NCBI GenBank assembly: GCA_002898115.1
Contig: BDTL01000025.1
Span: 1-6,644 of the forward strand
DNA: 6,644 bases
Source of the DNA: a bacterium BMS3Bbin02
GTDB taxonomy: Bacteria > Actinomycetota > Acidimicrobiia > Spongiisociales > UBA5794
Direction of reading: 5' to 3'
Below the pieces are notes generated by a model. It did not search any database. It saw only the letters and a list, made by a program, of their open reading frames with translations, and was not told the origin of the DNA. Position numbers and translations under genes: made by a program. Positions 1-5,914 of the stretch are shown here, piece after piece (position 1 is the first letter of the stretch; the number at the start of each line of letters is the position of its first letter).

Positions 1-496
1 CCAGGACCGTCACGATTTCGTGGCCCTGGCTTTCGAAACGGGGAACCTCACGATTTCCGAATACCTTGATCGGACTGTCTTCTATCGCGATCGTGACTTC
101 TCCGACGCCGAGTTCATCGAATTCATGAAAGCTCAGTCAGTTGCAATGCCCGAGTCGCTTGCGGTCGCGCGTGAGCTCGCTGGCGCAGGGAAACATCTGT
201 TGGCAACACTGAACAATGAGTCGCGAGAGCTGAACGACTACCGGATCGGAACGTTCGGACTGCGAGACATGTTTTCGGCGTTTTTCTCATCGAGCTATCT
301 CGGCATCGCAAAGCCCCACAGTGAGATCTACCGGGTGGCGGTTGAGATAACCCAGTATCGGCCTGACCAATGCGCATTCATTGACGACAGGGAGCTCAAT
401 CTTGAGTGCGCGGATCTCGCTGGCATCCGACCGGTCCATTTCACCGACGCAACTCAGCTGCGAAGCTCGCTCAGAGATCTAGGTGTGGCGATATGA
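1..496 (+). CDS. HAD-family phosphatase (subfamily IA-like), 5'-truncated
   Basis: The reading frame is open from base 2 to the TGA at 494-496 (164 residues), so the gene begins upstream of the window; the GTG at 20 is internal. Three of the four HAD motifs are visible: motif II as the Thr of LLATLNNES (Thr codon 206-208), the motif III lysine in GIAKPHSEIY (Lys codon 311-313), and motif IV as the acidic pair in FIDDRELN (Asp codons 383-388). The nucleophile motif DxDxT lies before the window. The segment rich in Phe, Tyr and acidic residues before motif II resembles the helical cap of subfamily IA enzymes, and the C-terminal half recalls YihX-like sugar phosphatases. A cytoplasmic phosphomonoesterase acting on a small metabolite is likely; the substrate is unknown. 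It lies 14 nt before the 6-phosphogluconate dehydrogenase gene, so the two are probably co-transcribed. Confidence 0.85.
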   Translation, partial: QDRHDFVALAFETGNLTISEYLDRTVFYRDRDFSDAEFIEFMKAQSVAMPESLAVARELAGAGKHLLATLNNESRELNDYRIGTFGLRDMFSAFFSSSYLGIAKPHSEIYRVAVEITQYRPDQCAFIDDRELNLECADLAGIRPVHFTDATQLRSSLRDLGVAI

Positions 497-510
497 CAAA
501 GGAGACAGCG

Positions 511-1419
511 ATGGATATTGGGATGATTGGTCTTGGGAAGATGGGGGCCAACATGGCCGAGCGGCTGGTACGGGGAGGTCACCGCGTGGTCGGGTTCGAT
601 CTCAACCCGGGGTCGGTGTCGGGTCTCATCGAACGCGGCGCCGAGGGCGCCGGTTCCCTAGAGGATCTCGCCGGCAAGTTGCCGACCCCGCGAGTCTTTT
701 GGATCATGGTTCCGTCAGGGGCGCCGGTTGACTCGACCATAGACGCTCTCGTACCGTTCCTCGATGACGGTGACATCATCATCGATGGCGGGAACTCCAA
801 CTACAAGGACACGCTCCGTCGCGCTGAGGCACGTCGTTCCGATGGGCATCACTATGTCGATGTTGGGACCAGCGGCGGTGTGTGGGGTCTTGCCGAAGGG
901 TATTCCATGATGGTCGGGGGAGAACAGGACACCGTCGAATACCTGCGCCCGATCTTCGAGACATTGGCTCCCGCACCGGACAAGGGTTGGGGACGCACCG
1001 GGGACTCCGGCGCCGGCCACTACGTCAAAATGGTCCACAACGGGATTGAATACGGCCTCATGCAGGCGTACGCCGAAGGTTTCGCGCTGATGGAAGCCAA
1101 GGACGACTACGGGTTTGATCTCGCCCAGATCGCGTCGATCTGGCGCCATGGCAGTGTCGTGCGGTCCTGGCTTCTTGAACTCACCGAGGCGGCACTCGGG
1201 GAGAATCCAACCATGGACGGCATCGCGCCATTCGTACCTGATTCGGGTGAGGGTCGATGGACCGTTTTTGAAGCGATTGATCTCAACGTTTCTGCCCCGG
1301 TCATCTCGCTATCGCTCATGCGCCGCATCGGATCGCGTGACGATGTCGAGTACGCAGACCGGCTGTTGTCGGCGTTGCGAAATCAGTTCGGCGGTCACGC
1401 GGTCAAGCGAGAAGCGTGA
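511..1419 (+). CDS. gnd: 6-phosphogluconate dehydrogenase, decarboxylating, short (YqeC/GndA-like) type
   Basis: This enzyme oxidatively decarboxylates 6-phosphogluconate to ribulose 5-phosphate in the cytoplasm (pentose phosphate pathway). The start at 511 gives 302 residues, typical of the short family (about 300) rather than the long E. coli form (about 470), and begins directly with the Rossmann strand MDIGMIGLGKMGANM. It has an AAAGGAGA ribosome site at 498-505, 5 nt before the ATG. An alternative ATG at 493 overlaps the upstream stop but has no such site and would add six residues. Visible motifs are GLGKMG (7-12), IDGGNSN (91-97), the substrate loop GTSGGVWG (119-126), and catalytic Lys173 followed by MVHNGIEYG (174-182). 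Asp30 at the end of the second beta strand (GFDLN), where NADP enzymes usually carry Asn-Arg, suggests NAD preference; this is inference. The C-terminus FGGHAVKREA is complete. Confidence 0.96.
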   Translation: MDIGMIGLGKMGANMAERLVRGGHRVVGFDLNPGSVSGLIERGAEGAGSLEDLAGKLPTPRVFWIMVPSGAPVDSTIDALVPFLDDGDIIIDGGNSNYKDTLRRAEARRSDGHHYVDVGTSGGVWGLAEGYSMMVGGEQDTVEYLRPIFETLAPAPDKGWGRTGDSGAGHYVKMVHNGIEYGLMQAYAEGFALMEAKDDYGFDLAQIASIWRHGSVVRSWLLELTEAALGENPTMDGIAPFVPDSGEGRWTVFEAIDLNVSAPVISLSLMRRIGSRDDVEYADRLLSALRNQFGGHAVKREA

Positions 1420-1434
1420 GCGCCCGAATCTAAA

Positions 1435-1451
1435 TCGCGGAATATCCGCGA
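1435..1451 (+). terminator. Candidate hairpin terminator after gnd
   Basis: A perfect 7-bp stem, TCGCGGA (1435-1441) and TCCGCGA (1445-1451), encloses a 3-nt ATA loop and starts 15 nt after the gnd stop. It is not followed by a clear T run (only TCGTTT about 10 nt later). It is therefore either a weak or U-less terminator of the kind often proposed in high-GC bacteria, or a transcript-stabilising hairpin. Confidence 0.4.
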
Positions 1452-1470
1452 GCGCGGGGTCGTTTCAGTT

Positions 1471-1503
1471 AGTAATCGCACGACACACATTGCGTGTATT
1501 ACT
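1471..1503. promoter_or_regulatory. Imperfect 33-bp dyad upstream of the DUF3179 gene
   Basis: AGTAAT (1471-1476) is matched by ATTACT (1498-1503), and the inner CACG (1479-1482) by CGTG (1493-1496). A 2:1 internal mismatch separates the two arms of each side, and the central loop is 10 nt. The element ends 26 nt before the chosen GTG start. It could be a repressor operator or an RNA hairpin in the leader. No convincing -35/-10 pair was found next to it. Confidence 0.35.
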
Positions 1504-1529
1504 ACCGCCAGAGATCCCAAGGACGCATC

Positions 1530-2744
1530 GTGATTACCCCGAGGAAACTGATTGTTATCACAAGTCTGTTGGCCGTTGTTGCCGCCGCTTGTGCCTCTCC
1601 ATCCGGCTCTGACGCACCCGGCGCTGCCGCATCAACGTCGGCGACGCCATCGTCGAGTGCGCCGGCTGTTCAAGGTGTACTGCCCGTTGGGGTGTCGGCG
1701 CTGGACAACCGATTTGATGAGTCGTTCCCGCCGCCGCTGATTGACCCAGGTGACATTCTGTCCGGTGGGCCACCGCCCGATGGGATCCCGCCGGTCGACG
1801 ATCCGCAGTTCGTGTCAGTGGACGTTGCTGACGAGTGGCTCAACGATGCTGAACCGATCCTGGTCGTTGACGTCGACGGCGACGTGCGAGGGTATCCGAT
1901 TCAGATCATGATGTGGCACGAGATTGTGAATGACACCGTCGGGGGTCTACCTCTTGCAGTGACGTATTGTCCGCTGTGCAACTCTGCCATCACGTTCGAG
2001 CGTACGGTGCGTGGCGTTGAAACCACCTTCGGAACGTCCGGCAGCCTCTATTTTGCGAATCTGGTCATGTACGACCGAGCGACTGAGTCCTTATGGAACC
2101 AGCTTGATGGCCGAGCAGTTGTCGGGCTTCTCACCGGCGAGACCCTTACCCAAGTACCTTCATCGACGGTGTCGTGGGCTGTCTTCAAGGAGTCCCTGTC
2201 TGACGCGAAAGTCCTGGATCGCGAGAGAACCGGCGCCCAACGTAACTACGGTACAAATCCCTATACCGGTCTCGATGATCCCAATGGTCAGCCCTTCCTG
2301 TTCAATGGTGAGATCGATGTTCGAGCCAAGGCAATGCAACGTATTGTTGCAATTGAGGGCGAGACCGACGCTGCCGCGTGGTCCCTCAATGTTCTGAGCG
2401 GGGAGGTTGCTGCGAAAGCGACCGCAGGCGAATTCGAAGGCAAGCCCCTGACGATCTTCTGGCAGGCCGGCGAAGCTTCAGCGCTGGACGCTCGCGACAT
2501 TGCCGCGGGACGCGATGTCGGTTCGGTCGGCGTGTTTTCGCCGATAGTTGACGGCGAGACGCTCACCTTCCGTGCGGATGGCGACGCGTTTGTCGACGAC
2601 CAGACATCCTCGACATGGAATGTGCTCGGCGAGGCGGTCAACGGGCCCATGACCGGCACGAAGCTTGAGCCAATCACGTTCGTTCGGACCTTCTGGTTCT
2701 CCTGGGCGGCGTTCCGCCCCGATACCGCGCTTGTGGAGGCGTGA
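1530..2744 (+). CDS. DUF3179-family lipoprotein with CPLC motif and internal duplication
   Basis: The GTG start at 1530 is preceded by AAGGA (1519-1523, 6 nt spacing) and gives 404 residues. The upstream in-frame GTG at 1494 would put a polar stretch before the signal peptide. The N-terminus MITPRKLIVITSLLAVVAAAC is a lipoprotein-type signal with probable lipidated Cys21, followed by a Ser/Ala/Pro-rich linker to about residue 48, so the protein is expected outside the membrane. The DUF3179 core includes W129-H130-E131 and the motif YCPLCNS with Cys147 and Cys150. The C-terminal FWFSWAAFRPDT is also characteristic of the family. Residues 110-229 and 272-402 appear to be two diverged copies of one unit; the second lacks the CPLC cysteines. 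The family's function is not established. The cysteine pair and the downstream ccdA and thioredoxin genes suggest a redox or metal-binding role (inference). Confidence 0.88.
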   Translation: MITPRKLIVITSLLAVVAAACASPSGSDAPGAAASTSATPSSSAPAVQGVLPVGVSALDNRFDESFPPPLIDPGDILSGGPPPDGIPPVDDPQFVSVDVADEWLNDAEPILVVDVDGDVRGYPIQIMMWHEIVNDTVGGLPLAVTYCPLCNSAITFERTVRGVETTFGTSGSLYFANLVMYDRATESLWNQLDGRAVVGLLTGETLTQVPSSTVSWAVFKESLSDAKVLDRERTGAQRNYGTNPYTGLDDPNGQPFLFNGEIDVRAKAMQRIVAIEGETDAAAWSLNVLSGEVAAKATAGEFEGKPLTIFWQAGEASALDARDIAAGRDVGSVGVFSPIVDGETLTFRADGDAFVDDQTSSTWNVLGEAVNGPMTGTKLEPITFVRTFWFSWAAFRPDTALVEA

Positions 2745-2818
2745 TGGTTTACTCGCGATGCAATCACGGTTTCGACACAGCGAGTGACAGTGTGCGGGAG
2801 GTGCCGAGATGGAATTAG
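2744..2818 (+). other. Possible 24-codon linker ORF between DUF3179 gene and ccdA
   Basis: An ATG at 2744-2746 overlaps the preceding stop in a TGATG arrangement and has a GGAGG at 2735-2739 (4 nt spacing). It reads 24 codons to a TAG at 2816-2818, inside the start of ccdA, which begins at 2809. The predicted peptide (starting MVYSRCNHGF) resembles nothing I know. It may simply be a chance frame, or a translational bridge that carries ribosomes from the upstream gene to ccdA. Confidence 0.17.
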
Positions 2819-3699
2819 GACCTCTTAGCCTTGCGTTGGCCGCCGGTGGCCTGTCGACCGTCAATCCTTGCGGATTCGCAATGTTGCCGGCATACCTGTC
2901 GTTCTATGTCGGCGCTGACGACGGCCAACTACCGACGGCGAGTACTCGCACAGCACAGGGGTTGATCACCGGTCTGTTTGTCACCGCGGGGTTTCTGCTG
3001 GTATTCGCGATCGTGGGTCTTCCGATCACCTACGGGGCGACACAGGTCGTGCGGGCGATACCGTGGGCCGGTATTGTTCTCGGCCTCGTACTGCTCGGTG
3101 TCGGGGTCGCGACGCTCGCGGGTCGCAAGATTTCAATGACTATTGCGAATCCGATTCGCCCCGAACGGGAACGTCAACCTAAGACTATGTTCGTCTTCGG
3201 AGTCGGATACGGGGTAGCCTCGCTCGGATGCACGCTGCCGGTGTTTCTTGCGGTGGTCGGCGCTTCGCTGGCAACCCGGGGTCCAGGTTCGGCGCTGGCT
3301 GTTCTCGCCTCATACGGGCTTGGCATGGCGATCATGCTGATGTTGTTCTCAACCGGTGCGGCGCTGGTGCGCGATGGTCTCGTGCGGGCGGTCCGCAGGA
3401 TGCTGCCGTACATGCACCGGATCACCGGGTCGATGTTGACCCTCGCAGGGTTGTACCTGACCTACTACTGGATGCGCGTGAAATTCGGTTCGGTGGCGAC
3501 CCTTGGCGACGATCCCATTGTCGGGTTCGTCGGCGACTTCACCTCGGCAATCGAACGTTTCGCCGGTGGTTACGGACGTCCATTCATGTTCTCTGCAGGT
3601 GCGGCACTCGCAGCAATTCTGGCCGTCATGGTGTGGAAACGATTCAACGCCCCTGCTGGGGAGTTCCAGCACCCTGGAGCTGAGCAGATTGACAGATAA
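2809..3699 (+). CDS. ccdA: CcdA-type cytochrome c biogenesis / thiol-disulfide transport membrane protein
   Basis: This integral membrane protein of 296 residues belongs to the CcdA/DsbD transmembrane family, which moves electrons from cytoplasmic thioredoxin to extracytoplasmic thiol proteins. The signature NPCGFAMLPAYLS lies at 19-31 in the first membrane segment (Cys21). The partner cysteine is Cys141 in ASLGCTLPVF, in a later segment; the two would form the shuttling disulfide. About six to seven hydrophobic segments can be seen (roughly 4-30, 48-76, 84-105, 126-152, 160-184, 200-222 and 255-274). The last one, after a loop at about 225-250, may be an extra C-terminal helix relative to minimal CcdA. 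The ATG at 2809 has GGGAGG at 2796-2801 with 7 nt spacing. The gene lies 13 nt before a thioredoxin-like gene, a standard CcdA-TlpA pairing. Confidence 0.92.
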   Translation: MELGPLSLALAAGGLSTVNPCGFAMLPAYLSFYVGADDGQLPTASTRTAQGLITGLFVTAGFLLVFAIVGLPITYGATQVVRAIPWAGIVLGLVLLGVGVATLAGRKISMTIANPIRPERERQPKTMFVFGVGYGVASLGCTLPVFLAVVGASLATRGPGSALAVLASYGLGMAIMLMLFSTGAALVRDGLVRAVRRMLPYMHRITGSMLTLAGLYLTYYWMRVKFGSVATLGDDPIVGFVGDFTSAIERFAGGYGRPFMFSAGAALAAILAVMVWKRFNAPAGEFQHPGAEQIDR

Positions 3700-3712
3700 C
3701 GAGGAGACCGAC

Positions 3713-4324
3713 GTGGCACGACATCAATCGAAGCAGAAAGGTACGGAGAGCGAGGCCCGGCGCATCGCCGCGCTGAAACGGCGCACCCGCAACCGAATTG
3801 TGCTCTGGGTCGGTGTAACGGTGGCGGTGATCGGGCTCGCGACTGTGTTTTTCGCGACCGTTGAACCGCCCGCGCAGGCCGCGGTGGTTGAGGGTCGGGC
3901 GTCTCTAGGCGAGCCTGCACCTGTCATTGAGATGGTCGATTTTGACGGTGAAAAGGTAACGCTGGCACAGTTTGTCGGTACGCCCATCGTATTGAACTTC
4001 TGGTCATCGTGGTGTCCGTTCTGCATCGCGGAGATGCCGGACTTTGAGCGCGTCAGTCAGGCCGCAGGAGGTCGCGTTGAGTTCATTGGTGTGAACCTTC
4101 AGGATGATCAAGGCCTTGCGAATCAACTGCGCAAAGAGACCGGGATCACCTACCGCGTTACCCGCGACCCACGTGGTGTTGTCTACGACGCGTTTGGTGG
4201 TATCGGGATGCCGACAACAGTGTTCATTGACGCTGATGGCCGCGTTCGGGAGGTAGTGACCGGGCAAATGTCGGAGGAGCAGTTGCGCGCCAAGATCGCA
4301 GAGCACTTCGCCATCGAGGTCTAA
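3713..4324 (+). CDS. Membrane-anchored TlpA/ResA-type thioredoxin-like protein
   Basis: The 203-residue protein starts at GTG 3713 (GAGGAG at 3701-3706, 6 nt spacing). The frame is open further upstream but only inside ccdA. The N-terminus has about 28 mostly polar, strongly basic residues, then one membrane segment at about 29-50. The thioredoxin domain is therefore outside the cytoplasm (about 62-203). The active site is WCPFC, with Trp100, Cys101 and Cys104, preceded by IVLNFWSS. The cis-proline is Pro167 in GIGMPTTVFID. The AhpC/TSA-like entry GEPAPVIEM precedes the core, as is usual for TlpA and ResA. Proteins of this kind reduce disulfides in apocytochrome c or in copper-binding sites using electrons from CcdA, whose gene ends 13 nt upstream. 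Whether its client is the cytochrome, the DUF3179 lipoprotein or another protein cannot be told from sequence. Confidence 0.93.
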   Translation: MARHQSKQKGTESEARRIAALKRRTRNRIVLWVGVTVAVIGLATVFFATVEPPAQAAVVEGRASLGEPAPVIEMVDFDGEKVTLAQFVGTPIVLNFWSSWCPFCIAEMPDFERVSQAAGGRVEFIGVNLQDDQGLANQLRKETGITYRVTRDPRGVVYDAFGGIGMPTTVFIDADGRVREVVTGQMSEEQLRAKIAEHFAIEV

Positions 4325-4433
4325 CCGGACCTGCCGCGAGGGATGTCCCGGGGCGCCGCCACAGGACATTCGCCGAATCTGGCAACGACACGCCCGGGGC
4401 TAATCTTCTTCCACAACGAGTCGAGGAAGTCCC

Positions 4434-4910
4434 GTGGGCGGTTCCAAATATAAGTTTGCGCAGGTGCTTGGTGTGGCGCTCGTCGCCGGCACGATCGCCT
4501 ATTTCGGAGCAGGACTTGTTGCCGGGCAACCCTCGGGACCCCCTGCCTTAGATCTGGACGAGGATCTTGTCGCACGTGGTGCCGAGATCTATGTGGCGTC
4601 GTGTGCGATATGCCACGGTGCGAACTTGCAGGGTGTCCCCAACTGGAAGATTCCGAACGAGGATGGCACCTTTAACCCGCCGCCACAGGACGTTTCCGGC
4701 CACACGTGGCACCACGGGGACCCGACGCTGCTGGACATCATCACCAATGGCGGCATCGGAGACAATTCCCTGATGCCTGCGTTCGGTGGCGAGCTGACAG
4801 AAGAAGACATGCGGGCGGTTCTCGAGTTCTTCAGGTCGTACTGGGGTCCGACGGAACAGGAGTTCCAGCGCCAGGCAACGATTCGTGAGACCGCAACAGA
4901 GTCACCCTGA
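4434..4910 (+). CDS. Membrane-anchored class I c-type cytochrome (mono-haem)
   Basis: The 158-residue protein starts at GTG 4434, with AGGA (4424-4427) 6 nt before it. An N-terminal hydrophobic segment at about 8-31 serves as a signal anchor or signal peptide. The haem-binding motif is CAICH (Cys57, Cys60, His61), followed by GANLQG as in many class I cytochromes. The distal ligand is probably Met114 in NSLMPAFGGEL, followed by the usual final helix (EEDMRAVLEFFRSYW). Between them lies an unusual segment GHTWHH (89-94) with three extra histidines. One covalent haem outside the membrane, working as an electron carrier, is expected; the redox partner is unknown. The gap of 109 nt after the thioredoxin gene leaves room for a separate promoter, but strand and function suggest a shared transcription unit. 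Confidence 0.92.
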   Translation: MGGSKYKFAQVLGVALVAGTIAYFGAGLVAGQPSGPPALDLDEDLVARGAEIYVASCAICHGANLQGVPNWKIPNEDGTFNPPPQDVSGHTWHHGDPTLLDIITNGGIGDNSLMPAFGGELTEEDMRAVLEFFRSYWGPTEQEFQRQATIRETATESP

Positions 4911-5123
4911 CGGTATTGCCCCATCGACTAGCAGCCGCTGTCTCAACCCGGTCCCACACTGTTCAACCATGGGACCATGCTGGCCGGAGCACCGGATGGC
5001 ACCGTGAAACATCCCTTGCTTCCGACCCCCGGGCTGGAGGCCTGCGGCAGCGACGCCCACCGTTGCGACAACCAAGCCGACAATCCCCAAAACCTTGCTA
5101 ACCGTCAATGCCGGCGTCCTCAC
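4902..5123 (-). CDS. Possible small membrane protein, 73 residues, unrecognised
   Basis: The frame starts with GTG at 5123-5121 and has a strong GGAGGAG (5137-5131) 7 nt upstream, which favours this start over ATG codons further upstream in the same frame. The peptide begins MRTPALTVSK and has one hydrophobic segment at about 8-28, then a hydrophilic tail with Cys45 and Cys56 around CSGQHGPMVEQC. The first part has G/C-rich third positions like the neighbouring genes. The last codons include several unlike them (AGA, CTA, ATA), so the tail may be decaying or non-coding. It lies 132 nt beyond the DUF3105 stop on the same strand, and its last 9 bases overlap the convergent cytochrome gene. It is the only candidate gene in the 345-nt gap at 4911-5255; I recognise no family. 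Confidence 0.42.
   Translation of the reverse strand: MRTPALTVSKVLGIVGLVVATVGVAAAGLQPGGRKQGMFHGAIRCSGQHGPMVEQCGTGLRQRLLVDGAIPSG
4950..4976. terminator. Candidate bidirectional stem-loop after the cytochrome gene
   Basis: GGTCCCA (4950-4956) and TGGGACC (4970-4976) form a perfect 7-bp inverted repeat with a 13-nt loop, 39 nt after the cytochrome stop. There is no following T run on either strand, and the site falls inside the possible minus-strand small ORF. Termination is therefore only a suggestion from position. Confidence 0.25.
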
Positions 5124-5219
5124 ACGCGCCCTCCTCCAGTAGACCCCACGGCTCTCGACCATAGTTCTATCTCGGCGTTGCATGCAGGTGAGACGAGGTA
5201 ACGTGATCCGCTATAGATT

Positions 5220-5243
5220 ACGAGGGTGCGATGGCAGCCTCGT
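5220..5243 (-). terminator. Candidate stem-loop after the DUF3105 gene
   Basis: On the minus strand, ACGAGG (5243-5238) pairs with CCTCGT (5225-5220) around a 12-nt loop, 12 nt after the DUF3105 stop. It is followed by AATCTATAG rather than a T run. It could be a weak terminator or part of a spacer before the small downstream ORF. Confidence 0.25.
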
Positions 5244-5255
5244 GTGGGTGGTGGT

Positions 5256-5861
5256 TTAGAACTGAGGTGATCCGACGCCGCCGCGGCAGGTTCCACCGGG
5301 CTCCGGGGCCGTAAGTCCACGAGTGAATTCGTTCACGAACTGGTTGAGGCGAGGGTCCGAGACGTCATCCAGTTCGAGCTGGGTTGCCCACGCTGTAACG
5401 ATGATCGGAGCGCTTTGCCCGGGCACTGGAGTGACAAGGACCTTCTCGTTCGGGCTTGCAAATCCCCGGAGCGTTTGAATCTCGTCGCTTGAGAGGTTCG
5501 GATCGTAGGAGACCCACACGCTGCCGTGTTCCATGGAGTGGAGGATGTTCTCGGTGCCCACAGGCTGGTCGTAAAACCCGCAGTTCTGCCAGATACCAGC
5601 ATGTGGTCCACCGGCGGGGACCTCACCTGCGGGAGCTACCGGTCCTTCTACGTGGCGTGGGTCGGCAAGAGCGAGCGTTTGGGTGCCGTCGGGCACACCC
5701 TTGAGCTCAGGTGGCGAGAGTAAGACGAGAGCGACGATCCCGCCGACGAGGATGATACCGAGCAGCGGTGCGATGAGTTTCTTCACTCTCGAATCGCTCG
5801 ATGTAGCTTGCTCGACCGCGACTTTCTTCCCCGGAGATTTTGCCTTTGGTTTGTTGCTCAT
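5256..5861 (-). CDS. DUF3105-family membrane-anchored protein
   Basis: The protein has 201 residues from the ATG at 5861-5859, which has AAAGG (5871-5867) 5 nt upstream. The frame stays open far upstream, but that extension (to 6230) covers the divergent promoter region and the start of the neighbouring gene and does not look like protein. The N-terminus is about 29 lysine-rich residues, then a single membrane segment (about 29-49), so the rest should face outside. The DUF3105 core shows GPHAGIWQNCGFYDQPV (85-101, with His87 and Cys94), then the hallmark HSMEHGSVWVSY (108-119, with His108, Glu111 and His112). A second cysteine, Cys192, lies near the C-terminus. The function of the family is not established. 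The invariant His/Glu cluster suggests metal binding and the two cysteines a disulfide; both are inference. It faces the cytochrome operon and is divergent from the reductase gene. Confidence 0.9.
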   Translation of the reverse strand: MSNKPKAKSPGKKVAVEQATSSDSRVKKLIAPLLGIILVGGIVALVLLSPPELKGVPDGTQTLALADPRHVEGPVAPAGEVPAGGPHAGIWQNCGFYDQPVGTENILHSMEHGSVWVSYDPNLSSDEIQTLRGFASPNEKVLVTPVPGQSAPIIVTAWATQLELDDVSDPRLNQFVNEFTRGLTAPEPGGTCRGGVGSPQF

Positions 5862-5914
5862 GGTTACCTTTGATTTGTGGCGGACACTGTAGCGGCTGCG
5901 TTTGTGTACAACGA

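Noticed and set aside
406..510. Earlier starts for the 6-phosphogluconate dehydrogenase, at 406 or 493
   Set aside because: They fall inside or overlap the HAD gene, and the family starts directly at the Rossmann strand. AAAGGAGA sits just before the ATG at 511.
1115..1612. Plus-strand frame of 165 codons overlapping gnd and the DUF3179 start
   Set aside because: It has low-complexity Arg/Ser composition, lies in an alternate frame of gnd, and crosses both the terminator-like hairpin and the lipoprotein signal peptide.
2288..2864. Long minus-strand frames opposite the DUF3179 gene and ccdA start
   Set aside because: These are Ser/Arg/Pro-rich shadow frames without recognisable motifs, opposite a well-supported family protein.
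3503..3712. Extension of the thioredoxin-like gene upstream into ccdA
   Set aside because: The stretch is out of frame with, and entirely inside, the ccdA C-terminal coding region. The GTG at 3713 has a good GAGGAG and begins a normal basic head plus membrane helix.
4343..4369. Inverted repeat ATGTCC/GGACAT and a repeated CCCGGGGC 8-mer (4347-4354, 4393-4400) between the thioredoxin and cytochrome genes
   Set aside because: The stem is only 6 bp with a 15-nt loop and no T run, and the 8-mer is short and GC-rich enough to recur by chance. I could not support a terminator or promoter here.
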